A DNA stretch of 64,000 nt, from positions 1,277,001 to 1,341,000 of the forward strand of contig CP065014.1 in NCBI GenBank assembly GCA_016700335.1, given 5' to 3'. Position numbers and translations under genes: made by a program. The notes beneath the pieces were generated by a model that searched no databases, was not told the DNA's origin, and worked only from the letters and a program-made list of their open reading frames with translations. The stretch comes from Chlorobiota bacterium. GTDB lineage: Bacteria > Bacteroidota > Ignavibacteria > OLB7. Below are positions 27,312 through 36,134 of this stretch, one piece after another; positions within the stretch are counted from its first letter, which is position 1, and each line of letters opens with the position of its first letter.

Positions 27312-27839
27312 TTAATTTACTTTTAATGTGGGAACTTCCATTATAGAACTACAATGCTTACAAGTTCTTAATTTTACATCTTCATAAAAAGAATTTATTA
27401 ATAAAGGGAGTTGATTTACAATATCTTTACAATGAAAATTTGCTTTATATAATTCTTGATCACAATTTTCACAGTACCATGTGCAAGCATCTAATTCATC
27501 TTCATTTCTTACTCTTTCAATAACCATACCAACAGTATTTGCCTTTCTTTGAGGGGAATGTTCAACTCCTGGTGGAAGTAAGAAAATTTCACCTTCTTTA
27601 ATTTCAATTAAACGAGTTTTTCCATTTTCTCTAATAGGTAAATGCATATCTCCTTCAATTTGATAAAAGAATTCTTCTCCTTTATTAAAGTGAAAATCTT
27701 TTCTTGCATTCGGACCACCAACAACCATTACAATAAAATCTGTATCAGTATATACAACTTGATTACCAACAGGTGGTTTTAACAGATGACGGTTTTCATC
27801 TATCCATTTTTTAAAATTAATTGGTGGAATAATTCCCAT
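27312..27839 (-). CDS. nbaC: 3-hydroxyanthranilate 3,4-dioxygenase
   Basis: 175-residue cupin that opens the ring of 3-hydroxyanthranilate, a later step of the kynurenine route (to quinolinate or 2-aminomuconate). The iron ligands are visible as His50, Glu56 and His94, with substrate arginines Arg46 and Arg98. The C-terminus carries the rubredoxin-like second iron site of bacterial enzymes: C123-x2-C126 and C160-x2-C163. Kynurenine formamidase, kynurenine monooxygenase and kynureninase are absent from the window and must be encoded elsewhere if the route is complete. Confidence 0.95.
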   Translation of the reverse strand: MGIIPPINFKKWIDENRHLLKPPVGNQVVYTDTDFIVMVVGGPNARKDFHFNKGEEFFYQIEGDMHLPIRENGKTRLIEIKEGEIFLLPPGVEHSPQRKANTVGMVIERVRNEDELDACTWYCENCDQELYKANFHCKDIVNQLPLLINSFYEDVKLRTCKHCSSIMEVPTLKVN

Positions 27840-27863
27840 AATAAATTGATAATTAAAATTTAT

Positions 27864-29021
27864 TTATAAAGTACCTCTTCTTAATTGTTCTGCTTCAATG
27901 CTTTCAAATAATGCTTGAAAGTTTCCTTTACCAAAAGACTTAGCACCTTTACGCTGAATAATTTCAAAAAATAATGTTGGTCTGTCCTCAACAGGTTTAG
28001 TAAAAATTTGCAATAAGTATCCATCTTCATCACGGTCTACCATAATACCTAAGGATTTTAAGATATTTAAATCTTCAGAAATATTTCCAACTCTCATTTC
28101 AACAGTATCATAATAAGAACCTGGAACATGTAAAAACTCTATTCCATTTTTCCTCATTTCTGTAATAGTAAAAATTATATCATAGGTAGCAACAGCAATA
28201 TGCTGACATCCTGGGCTACCATAAAAATCAAGATATTCTTCTATTTGAGATTTTTTTATTCCTTTTGCTGGTTCATTTATAGGAAATTTTATTCTACCAT
28301 TTCCATTTGTCATTACTTTACTCATTAAAGCAGTGTACTTAGTAGAAATATCTTTATCATCGAAAGTTACTAAATTAGCAAATCCCATTACATCTGCATA
28401 AAAATTCGACCAAGTATTCATAGTTCCTAGTTCAACATTTCCAACCATATGATCAATATATTTTAGACCCATTGGGGCTGGATTATATTCAGATTCCCAT
28501 TTAATGAATCCAGGTAAAAATATACCTTTGTAATTCTTTCTATCTACAAACAAATGGATGGTATCTCCATAAGTTTTGATAGCCGACTTAACAACTTCTC
28601 CATATTCATCCGTTAAAATAGTAGGTTCAATAACTGATACTGCTCCACGTGAAATAGTTTCTTCATAAGATTTTTTAGCATCATCAACCCATAATGCAAT
28701 TACTTTTACCCCATCTCCATGATTCAATAGATGTTGTGAAATATCACTATCTTTTTTATAAGGAGAAGTTAACACCAATTTGATTTTATCTTGAACTAAT
28801 ACATAGGAACAATATTCCTTATTCCCAGTTTCTAAACCTGAATAAGCTAATGATTGAAACCCAAATGTTGTCTTATAAAAATGTGCTGCTTGTTTTGCAT
28901 TTCCAACATACAGTTCAACAAAATCTGTACCATTTATAGGTAAAAAATCTTGTGCTTTTTTAAAAATTTTCTCTATCCCATAATTGTAATTTTCAACTTG
29001 GGTTAAATTTTCATTTATCAT
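27864..29021 (-). CDS. hpd: 4-hydroxyphenylpyruvate dioxygenase
   Basis: 385-residue non-heme iron enzyme that converts 4-hydroxyphenylpyruvate to homogentisate in tyrosine and phenylalanine breakdown. It has two glyoxalase-like halves: the N-terminal one starts DFVELYVGNAKQAAHFYKTTFGF, and the C-terminal one carries the metal ligands in YIDHMVGNVELG, GCQHIAVATYDI and TLFFEIIQRKGAKSFGKGNF. It lies 48 nt after hmgA, the next enzyme in the pathway, and 25 nt before nbaC. Confidence 0.96.
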   Translation of the reverse strand: MINENLTQVENYNYGIEKIFKKAQDFLPINGTDFVELYVGNAKQAAHFYKTTFGFQSLAYSGLETGNKEYCSYVLVQDKIKLVLTSPYKKDSDISQHLLNHGDGVKVIALWVDDAKKSYEETISRGAVSVIEPTILTDEYGEVVKSAIKTYGDTIHLFVDRKNYKGIFLPGFIKWESEYNPAPMGLKYIDHMVGNVELGTMNTWSNFYADVMGFANLVTFDDKDISTKYTALMSKVMTNGNGRIKFPINEPAKGIKKSQIEEYLDFYGSPGCQHIAVATYDIIFTITEMRKNGIEFLHVPGSYYDTVEMRVGNISEDLNILKSLGIMVDRDEDGYLLQIFTKPVEDRPTLFFEIIQRKGAKSFGKGNFQALFESIEAEQLRRGTL

Positions 29022-29068
29022 TATATTTTATATTGAAATTTAAATTTTAAATAAATAATTACAATTTA

Positions 29069-30220
29069 CTATAACCATGATTTGTAATAATCCTTAACAT
29101 CTATTTTCATAGCTTCTTCAGTAATCAAAACTGGATTAAAAGGATCAATCATTACGGCCAATTCAATAGTCTCCTTTTTTCCAATACTTCTTTCAATTGC
29201 ACCTGGATGCGGTCCATGAGGAATTCCACCTGGATGAAGTGTAATTTGTCCTTTTTCGATATTATTTCTACTCATAAAATCACCATCAACATAGTATAAA
29301 AGCTCATCACTATCAATGTTACTATGATGATATGGAGCTGGAATAGCAAGAGGATGATAGTCATACAACCTTGGTACAAAGGAACAGATAACAAATTTTT
29401 TGCTCTCGAAAGTTTGGTGAATTGGAGGTGGCATGTGAATTCTACCAGTTAACGGTTCGAAGTTAAAAATTGAAAAGATATATGGATAATGAAACCCATC
29501 CCAGCCAGTAACATCGAACGGATGGTTTGCATAAACATAAGGGAAAATATAACCTTTCTTTTTTATAAATACATCAAACTCCCCAACCTCATCAAAAGTT
29601 TTTAAATTGCTAGGTCTTACAATGTCTCTTTCACAAAAAGGTGAATGCTCTAAGAGTTGTCCAAATTCATTTCTATATTTACTTGGAGTAAATATTGGGT
29701 CAAAAGATTCTATGTAAAGTAAACGGTTTTCAGTAGACTCAAAATTAATTTGATATACAGTTCCTCTTGGTATATTAATATAATCACCATATTTAAAATT
29801 CAATTCTCCAAACATTGTTAATAGCTTACCTGAACCTTTATGAATGAAGATTAACTCATCAGCATCAGCATTTTTATAAAAATAGTTAGTTGGCATTAAA
29901 GGAGCTGCAAGACCAATATGCATTGCTTGATTTACAAACAATGTTTTTCGACTTTTGATATAATCAGTTTCTGGTAAAATTTCAAATCCTTTAAAACTCA
30001 TTGCATCTAATCCATTTTCAATAGCAATTTTTGGAATAATTGAATATGCTTTTTCTTTTTGTTTAACTCTAGTTGGAGGATAAATATGATAAACCAAGGA
30101 TGACATACCAGCAAAACCCTGAGTACCTACAAGCTCTTCCTGAAGAAGCTCTCCATTTGGCCTTCTTGTAACAATATGTCTTTTTTCTGGAACTATTCCT
30201 AACTGATGATAAATTGGCAT
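29069..30220 (-). CDS. hmgA: Homogentisate 1,2-dioxygenase
   Basis: 383-residue cupin enzyme that opens homogentisate to maleylacetoacetate. The active-site region is clear: PAPYHHSNIDSDELLYYVDG (His and Glu ligands) and HPGGIPHGPHPGAIE. It is shorter than animal enzymes (~445 residues), consistent with bacterial forms of this group. It is the first gene of the minus-strand dioxygenase operon; its promoter carries a Crp/Fnr-type site about 135 bp upstream. Fumarylacetoacetase is not in the window. Confidence 0.94.
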   Translation of the reverse strand: MPIYHQLGIVPEKRHIVTRRPNGELLQEELVGTQGFAGMSSLVYHIYPPTRVKQKEKAYSIIPKIAIENGLDAMSFKGFEILPETDYIKSRKTLFVNQAMHIGLAAPLMPTNYFYKNADADELIFIHKGSGKLLTMFGELNFKYGDYINIPRGTVYQINFESTENRLLYIESFDPIFTPSKYRNEFGQLLEHSPFCERDIVRPSNLKTFDEVGEFDVFIKKKGYIFPYVYANHPFDVTGWDGFHYPYIFSIFNFEPLTGRIHMPPPIHQTFESKKFVICSFVPRLYDYHPLAIPAPYHHSNIDSDELLYYVDGDFMSRNNIEKGQITLHPGGIPHGPHPGAIERSIGKKETIELAVMIDPFNPVLITEEAMKIDVKDYYKSWL

Positions 30221-30325
30221 ATAAATATTAGATTTAATAGAAAAATTAACTGAATCATTTGATTAATAATCAATTTAAAAAATATAATTACAAAATGTAT
30301 TATTTGTTTTAACAAAAAATTTTTG

Positions 30326-30370
30326 CAAAATTATACAAATTAAATTTTTGAATTTGTGATTTCAATCACA
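30326..30370 (-). promoter_or_regulatory. Operator-promoter module of the hmgA operon
   Basis: TGTGATTTCAATCACA (30355-30370), a perfect palindrome that also satisfies the classic CRP pattern TGTGA-N6-TCACA, then 21 nt, then TAATTTTG on the minus strand (30326-30333), a perfect TAnnTTTG element. Transcription would start near 30320. Confidence 0.75.
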
Positions 30371-30498
30371 TATGAAATATAAAGGACAACATGTATTATT
30401 TAAATAATATTTCAAAAATTAGTATAAATATTTTTCTACAATTTAATTTTATTGATTAGTAATAAAATAATTAAATATTATCCTAATTAAATACTTTA

Positions 30499-30543
30499 TA
30501 TGATTGAAATCATAATTTTCAACTTTAAATAACTTTAAGTTTG
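30499..30543 (+). promoter_or_regulatory. Operator-promoter module of the cytochrome c / nosZ cluster
   Basis: TATGATTGAAATCATA (30499-30514; arms of 7 bp around GA), 21 nt, then TAAGTTTG (30536-30543), a perfect TAnnTTTG element, 21 nt before the ATG at 30565. The palindrome centre would lie about 42 bp before the transcription start, the classical position for activation by Crp/Fnr proteins. Confidence 0.78.
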
Positions 30544-30564
30544 TATTAAACAAAACATCAAACA

Positions 30565-31074
30565 ATGAAAAATAATTTTTTTTTAGCTTTACTAGTTTGT
30601 ACATTCCTATTCACAATGTCAAGTTGTGGTAGTAAAAAAGAAGAAGCTGATGACTCAGCTACAGAAGAAACTACTGATGCAAAATCTGGTGAATCAGAAA
30701 ATGCAACGTCAAATCCTAGTACTTACGATCCGAAGCGAGGAGAGGGTAAGTTCAATGCAAGTAATGTTACATTAGGTTCTTTAGATGCTACAAAGGCTAC
30801 AAAAGGAGAAGCAATTGTTAATACAAAATGTGCATCATGTCATAAATTAACTGATGAAAAATTAGTGGGACCAGGATGGAAAGGTGTAACAACAAGACGT
30901 GAACCATATTGGATAATGAATTTTATTACTAATCCTGATGCAATGATAAATAAAGATCCTGCAGTAAAAGCAATGTTGGAGCTTTGTTTGGTGAGAATGC
31001 CTAATCAGAACTTAAACGATAATGATGCAAGAGATATTCTTGAGTTTATGAGAAAAAATGATGGAGTTAAATAA
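30565..31074 (+). CDS. Lipoprotein cytochrome c of the nos cluster
   Basis: 169-residue lipoprotein (signal peptide, MSS-C at residue 21) with an acidic Glu/Thr/Ser linker (to about 60). The class-I cytochrome domain follows: heme site CASCH at 89-93 and a likely axial Met145 in VRMPNQ. It lies 30 nt upstream of nosZ under a shared promoter. Such small cytochromes in clade-II nos clusters are thought to deliver electrons to NosZ. It is the first gene of the operon. Confidence 0.93.
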   Translation: MKNNFFLALLVCTFLFTMSSCGSKKEEADDSATEETTDAKSGESENATSNPSTYDPKRGEGKFNASNVTLGSLDATKATKGEAIVNTKCASCHKLTDEKLVGPGWKGVTTRREPYWIMNFITNPDAMINKDPAVKAMLELCLVRMPNQNLNDNDARDILEFMRKNDGVK

Positions 31075-31104
31075 TGATAAAAAATTAATTTTATAAATAA
31101 ATCT

Positions 31105-33093
31105 ATGAAAAATTTGAGTAGAATATTAAATTTAGTAACAATTTTAGTATTGTTATCGTTAATGGGTTGTAAGCCAAAAAACACTTCAAATGCTGTTAGT
31201 GGTGATGCTGCAATTAAAGCTTATGTAGCTCCTGGTAAATACGATGAATTCTATAATTTTGTATCTGGTGGGTTTAGTGGACAGATGGCTGTTTATGGAT
31301 TACCAAGCGGAAGGTTGCTAAGAGTTATGCCAGTTTTTTCAGTTGATCCTGAAAAAGGTTGGGGATATAGTGAAGAAACAAAACCAATGTTAAACACTTC
31401 TCATGGCTTTATTCCATGGGACGATTTGCATCATGTTGAGTTATCACAAACAAACGGTGAGGTGAATGGAAAATGGGTTTTTGGAAATGCAAACAATACT
31501 CCTCGTATTGCTAGGATTGATTTAAAAACATTTAGAACAGCAGAAATTATTGAACTACCAAATAGTGCTGGAAATCATAGTTCTCCTTTTGGTACAGAAA
31601 ATTCGGAATACATTGTTGCTGGTACTCGTTTTAGCGTTCCTCCAGATAATTCAACTAATGGTGGGGATGTACCGATTAATACTTACAAGGAAAATTTCAA
31701 AGGACACATTAGTTTTGTAAGTGTTCATCCTGAAACAGGAGAAATGAATATTGCATTTCAACTTAAAACTCCAGGAATTAACTTCGATTTAGCTAGATGT
31801 GGAAGAGGTAAATCTCATGGATGGTTTTTCTTCAGTTGCTATAATACAGAACAAGCACATACTTTATTGGAAGTAAATGCTTCTCAAAAAGATAAAGATT
31901 TTGTTATGGCTGTAAATTGGAAAAAAGCTGAAGAGTATATTAAAGCTGGACAAGGAGAAAAAGAGAGTGTAAAATATGCTCATAACGTTTATAATGAATC
32001 AACTCATTCCGCAACTTCAACAATTAAAACTGAAGTTACTGTTTTAGATGTTAGTAAATTTAAAGATATATGCTACTTTATTCCTTGTCCTAAATCTCCA
32101 CATGGTTGTGATGTTGATCCAACAGGTGAATATATTGTTGCAAGTGGAAAATTAGCTGCTTTAATTCCTGTGTTTAGTTATGATAAAATTCAAAAAGCTA
32201 TTGCTGATAAAGCATATGATGGAGATTATCAAGGAATACCAATTATTAAATATGATGCTGCTCTTTATGGTGAAGTTAAAAAACCAGGTTTAGGACCATT
32301 ACATACTGAATTTGATGGAAATGGATTTGCTTATACTTCATTTTTTGTATCATCTGAAGTTGTAAAATGGAATATTAAAGAATTAAAAGTTGTTGATAGA
32401 GCTCCAACATACTATTCATTAGGTCACTTATGTATTCCAGGTGGAAACACTCGCAAACCATTCGGAAAGTACCTTATTGCATATAATAAAATTACTAAAG
32501 ATCGCTATTTACCAACAGGACCAGAATTAGCACAAAGTGCTCAATTGTTTGATATAAGTGGAGATAAAATGAAGATGATTCTCGATTTCCCAACAATAGG
32601 TGAACCTCATTATGCGCAAGCAGCTCCTGCTGATTTGATTAGGAATAATGGACAGTTAAAAATATTTAAAATTGATGATAATAAACATCCTTATGTAGCA
32701 AAAGGTGAAGGTGAAACTAAAGTTGTTAGAGAAGGTAATAAAGTTCACATAAATTTAACTACTATTAGATCACACTTTTCTCCTGATAACATAGAAGGGA
32801 TAAAATTAGGTGATGAAGTTTATTTCCATGTAACAAATCTAGAACAAGATTGGGATGTACCACATGGTTTTGCAGTTAAAGGAGCAAATAATTCTGAATT
32901 GTTAATAATGCCTGGCGAAACTTGTACATTAAAATGGATTCCAGATAGAATTGGTATGTTCCCAATTTATTGTACTGACTTTTGTAGTGCATTACATCAA
33001 GAGATGCAAGGTTACGTAAGAGTATCACCTGCTGGAAGCAATGTTCCAATATCATTTAGTTTAGGTAAGAACTCTGCACCAATAGTTAAATAA
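31105..33093 (+). CDS. nosZ: Nitrous oxide reductase, lipoprotein (clade II) type
   Basis: 662-residue copper enzyme reducing N2O to N2 in the periplasm. A Sec lipoprotein signal (LMG-C at 22) replaces the twin-arginine signal of clade I. The propeller begins with the CuZ histidine motif DDLHHVELS. The C-terminal cupredoxin has the CuA ligands His587 (DVPHGFAV), Cys623, Cys627, His631 and Met634 (CTDFCSALHQEM). Length and motifs are complete, so N2O respiration is likely. A hairpin at 33107 follows the gene, so later genes may be transcribed less. Confidence 0.97.
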   Translation: MKNLSRILNLVTILVLLSLMGCKPKNTSNAVSGDAAIKAYVAPGKYDEFYNFVSGGFSGQMAVYGLPSGRLLRVMPVFSVDPEKGWGYSEETKPMLNTSHGFIPWDDLHHVELSQTNGEVNGKWVFGNANNTPRIARIDLKTFRTAEIIELPNSAGNHSSPFGTENSEYIVAGTRFSVPPDNSTNGGDVPINTYKENFKGHISFVSVHPETGEMNIAFQLKTPGINFDLARCGRGKSHGWFFFSCYNTEQAHTLLEVNASQKDKDFVMAVNWKKAEEYIKAGQGEKESVKYAHNVYNESTHSATSTIKTEVTVLDVSKFKDICYFIPCPKSPHGCDVDPTGEYIVASGKLAALIPVFSYDKIQKAIADKAYDGDYQGIPIIKYDAALYGEVKKPGLGPLHTEFDGNGFAYTSFFVSSEVVKWNIKELKVVDRAPTYYSLGHLCIPGGNTRKPFGKYLIAYNKITKDRYLPTGPELAQSAQLFDISGDKMKMILDFPTIGEPHYAQAAPADLIRNNGQLKIFKIDDNKHPYVAKGEGETKVVREGNKVHINLTTIRSHFSPDNIEGIKLGDEVYFHVTNLEQDWDVPHGFAVKGANNSELLIMPGETCTLKWIPDRIGMFPIYCTDFCSALHQEMQGYVRVSPAGSNVPISFSLGKNSAPIVK

Positions 33094-33106
33094 GAATCTA
33101 AATTTT

Positions 33107-33148
33107 AAAGTGGGTTGATGTTAAATATAATGTCGTACCCACTTTTTT
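33107..33148 (+). terminator. Hairpin between nosZ and the NosL-fusion gene
   Basis: AAAGTGGGT (33107-33115) pairs perfectly with ACCCACTTT (33137-33145) across a 21-nt loop and is followed by a short T run. It may end most nosZ transcripts or act as partial attenuator within the operon, because the next co-oriented gene starts only 20 nt later. Confidence 0.72.
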
Positions 33149-33168
33149 AATATCTAAAATAATTTAAA

Positions 33169-34173
33169 TTGAAAATATCAACTTTATCCAGAGTGTTAAT
33201 TTTAGTTTGTTCAATATTGTTAACAGCAGCTATATTTTTACCAATCTGGAGAATTGAACTTGACGCTCCTCAATATCCTGAAGGATTAGTTATGCAAATC
33301 TTTTCAAATAAACTTGGAGGTGATGTAGACATTATTAATGGCTTAAACCATTATATTGGTATGCCAACATTACATGTTGAAAATTTTATTGAGTTTAAAA
33401 TTTTACCTTATCTTATTGGTTTATTTGCTCTACTCTTTTTAATAACTGCAATAAGTTTAAGTAAAAAAATGCTTTACTTTATGTTTTACTCTTTTGTAAT
33501 ATTTGGCATTATTTCTATGGTAGATTTTTGGAGATGGGAATATAATTATGGTCATAATTTAAATCCAAATGCTGCAATTATAGTACCTGGAATGTCTTAT
33601 CAACCACCATTAATTGGCTTCAAGCAGTTACTTAATTTTGGTGCGTATTCAATTCCAGATTTAGGAGGATGGGCTATGTTAATAGGTGGAGTTCTTGTTT
33701 TAATTGTCTATTTAAAAGAGAGCAGATTGTTGAATAAATTTAGAAAAACTAAAAGTGTATCATCAATTATATTTTTATTTGTGAGTTTAGTATTATTATC
33801 TTGTAGTGATATTGAATTTGAACCTATAAATATTAATAAAGACAAATGTGATTATTGTAAAATGACAATTTCAGATATTAGATTTGCAGGTGAGTTAATA
33901 ACAAAAAAGGGAAGAGTAAATAAATTTGATGATGTAAAATGCCTAATCTCTTTTTGTGATGAAAATAAAGATATTCAGTTTAAATCCAAATTGGTTTCTG
34001 ATTTTTCTACCAACCAATTAATAGACTTAGAATCCGCATATATCGTAACTTCGGAAACGCTAAGAAGTCCTATGGGCGGAAATTCTGCATCATTTGCAAA
34101 TAAGGAAATTGCAGAAAAAAATGCAAAATCTTATAATTCAATTATTAAGGATTGGAATCAATATAATAAATAA
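33169..34173 (+). CDS. nosL: Membrane protein fused to NosL copper chaperone
   Basis: 334 residues read from a TTG start (a stop lies three codons upstream and no ATG is available before residue 42). Residues 1-190 form a multi-spanning membrane domain (TM helices near 7-25, 80-97, 100-120, 163-183). After a basic linker comes a hydrophobic segment ending LVLLS-C (Cys212), which resembles a lipobox, then a NosL domain with the Cu(I) motif CDYCKM (227-232) and ELITKKGRVNKFDDVKCLISF. NosL delivers copper to NosZ. In related clusters these two parts are, as I recall, usually separate genes; here they share one frame. The next gene overlaps the stop by one base. Confidence 0.85.
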   Translation: MKISTLSRVLILVCSILLTAAIFLPIWRIELDAPQYPEGLVMQIFSNKLGGDVDIINGLNHYIGMPTLHVENFIEFKILPYLIGLFALLFLITAISLSKKMLYFMFYSFVIFGIISMVDFWRWEYNYGHNLNPNAAIIVPGMSYQPPLIGFKQLLNFGAYSIPDLGGWAMLIGGVLVLIVYLKESRLLNKFRKTKSVSSIIFLFVSLVLLSCSDIEFEPININKDKCDYCKMTISDIRFAGELITKKGRVNKFDDVKCLISFCDENKDIQFKSKLVSDFSTNQLIDLESAYIVTSETLRSPMGGNSASFANKEIAEKNAKSYNSIIKDWNQYNK

Positions 34174-35414
34174 TGAAAATTTTTAATTTAATTATATTGC
34201 TTTTATTTATTGTAATTACAAAAAATACAAAATCTAATACAATCAATATTGGAATCAATTCTCAATACAAAAAAATATCAACAGCATTATTAAATGCTAT
34301 TTCTGGTGATACGTTAATTGTTAATGGAGGGTTTTATAAAGAAGGGAATATAGTTATAGATAAATCAATTGTAATGATAGGTAAAAACAACCCAATTCTT
34401 GATGGAGATAGAAAATTTGAGGTAATGTCAATAAAAGCAAATTACGTTTCTATAAGTGGATTCAGGATTCAACATTCAAGCTATGCAACACTCGATGACC
34501 CGGGCGGAATTAAAGTATACAACTCCAATCATGTTAATATAACTGATAATTTTTTAGTAGATAATTTCTTTGGAATCTACCTTCAATATTGTCAAAATTG
34601 TACAATAAAAAATAACAAGTTAATTGCTTTTGGAAAAGAAGAGCAACAAATAGGAAATGGGATCCATTGTTGGAAAAGTGATAGTTTGATTATAGTTGGA
34701 AACAATATTAAAGGTCATAGAGATGGAATTTATTTTGAGTTTGTAACTCATTCAGTTATTTGGCGAAATATCTCAATGAACAATATCCGTTATGGATTAC
34801 ATTTTATGTTTTCTAATAACGATTCATATTTTTCAAATCTGTTTAAGAATAATGGAGCTGGCGTTGCTGTAATGTTCACAAAAAAAGTTACTATGATGGA
34901 TAACACTTTTGAAGATAATTGGGGTGATTCATCTTATGGGGTTTTGCTCAAAGAAATTTCTGATTCTTACTTATCAGGTAATAAGTTTTTATACAATACT
35001 ACTGGAATTTTTATGGATGGTACGAATAGAATTGTTGTTGAAAAAAATGAATTTATTGGGAATGGTTGGGGGATGAAAATTCAAGCAAATTGTATGGATA
35101 ATTTAATTATAAAAAATAATTTCTTTAAAAACACATTTGATATAAGCACTAATGGTACTTTAGTTTTAAATACTTTTAATTCCAATTTTTGGGATAAATA
35201 TGAAGGGTTTGATTTGAATAAAGATTTAATTGGCGATATACCATATCACCCACTTAGCCTATTTTCTGTAATTGTAGAAAACAATCCACCATCAATGTTG
35301 TTATATAGAAGCTTTATTATTTCATTGTTAGACAAATCTGAGAAAGTATTTCCAAGTTTAACACCAGAAAATTTTATAGACAAAAACCCACTAATGAAAT
35401 CATTGAAATTGTAA
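34173..35414 (+). CDS. nosD: NosD, periplasmic copper-site maturation protein
   Basis: 413-residue protein with a signal peptide and right-handed parallel beta-helix repeats (CASH/NosD domain): ISGFRIQHSSYATLDD, NHVNITDNFLVDN, FGIYLQYCQNCTIKNNKL, GIYFEFVTHSVIWRNI. NosD is required with the NosFY transporter to build the CuZ site of NosZ. Its ATG overlaps the last base of the preceding stop (TAATG), indicating coupled translation; nosF follows by 9 nt. Confidence 0.94.
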   Translation: MKIFNLIILLLFIVITKNTKSNTINIGINSQYKKISTALLNAISGDTLIVNGGFYKEGNIVIDKSIVMIGKNNPILDGDRKFEVMSIKANYVSISGFRIQHSSYATLDDPGGIKVYNSNHVNITDNFLVDNFFGIYLQYCQNCTIKNNKLIAFGKEEQQIGNGIHCWKSDSLIIVGNNIKGHRDGIYFEFVTHSVIWRNISMNNIRYGLHFMFSNNDSYFSNLFKNNGAGVAVMFTKKVTMMDNTFEDNWGDSSYGVLLKEISDSYLSGNKFLYNTTGIFMDGTNRIVVEKNEFIGNGWGMKIQANCMDNLIIKNNFFKNTFDISTNGTLVLNTFNSNFWDKYEGFDLNKDLIGDIPYHPLSLFSVIVENNPPSMLLYRSFIISLLDKSEKVFPSLTPENFIDKNPLMKSLKL

Positions 35415-35423
35415 AAAATAAAT

Positions 35424-36134
35424 ATGATAGAAATTAAAAATATATCAAAAAAATTTGGAAAAATAGAAGTTTTAAAGAATATAAATATTTCTTGTAGAGA
35501 AGGAAATTGTATTGCTTTAATAGGACCAAATGGTTGTGGTAAAACTACTTTGATAAAAAGTATCTTAGGAATGGTTATACCAGATATAGGTGAAATTATT
35601 TTTAATGGAAAAAGTATTTATAATGATTTTAGTTACCGAAATGAAATTGGATATATGCCTCAGATTGGTAGATATCCTGAAAATATGAATATAGGTCAAG
35701 TTATTGAAATGATTAAACAATTAAGGAAATCTAATACTTCAATTGATGATGATTTAATTAATCAGTTCCATTTAAATAAATTGTTTAATAAAAAAATGAG
35801 AACATTAAGTGGTGGAACAACTCAAAAAGTAAGTGCTACTTTAGCTTTTCTTTTCAATCCAAAAGTTTTAATATTAGATGAGCCTACAGCTGGATTAGAT
35901 CCATTAGCTTCTGAGGTTTTAAAAGAGAAAATAATAGAAGAAAAAAAGAAAGGTAAACTTGTTCTAATAACTTCTCATTTGTTAAGTGAACTAGATGAGT
36001 TAATTACACAATTAATTTTTATGCAAGATGGGGATGTTGTTTTCCATAAAAGTATTGATGATTTAAAAAATGAAACTGGAGAGGAGAAAATATCAAAATC
36101 AATTGCTAAAATATTAAAGGAATTGCAAGAATGA
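35424..36134 (+). CDS. nosF: NosF, ABC transporter ATPase
   Basis: 236-residue ATP-binding subunit. Walker A GPNGCGKT (34-41), Q-loop in GYMPQ, signature LSGGT (128-132), Walker B VLILDEP (148-154), switch His in LVLITSHLLSEL. With NosY and NosD it supplies a (likely sulfur) compound or energy for copper-site assembly in NosZ. The 3' end overlaps nosY by 4 bp (ATGA). Confidence 0.95.
   Translation: MIEIKNISKKFGKIEVLKNINISCREGNCIALIGPNGCGKTTLIKSILGMVIPDIGEIIFNGKSIYNDFSYRNEIGYMPQIGRYPENMNIGQVIEMIKQLRKSNTSIDDDLINQFHLNKLFNKKMRTLSGGTTQKVSATLAFLFNPKVLILDEPTAGLDPLASEVLKEKIIEEKKKGKLVLITSHLLSELDELITQLIFMQDGDVVFHKSIDDLKNETGEEKISKSIAKILKELQE

Larger units (their letters stand above)
30221..30564. other. 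Divergent regulatory region between hmgA and the nos cluster
   Basis: 344 bp without a gene, very AT-rich. It holds two separate operator-promoter modules facing opposite ways (30326-30370 for hmgA, 30499-30543 for the cytochrome c/nosZ genes), about 144 bp apart measured between operator centres. The hmgA transcript would have a leader of about 100 nt in which I see no clear riboswitch-like structure. Confidence 0.7.
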
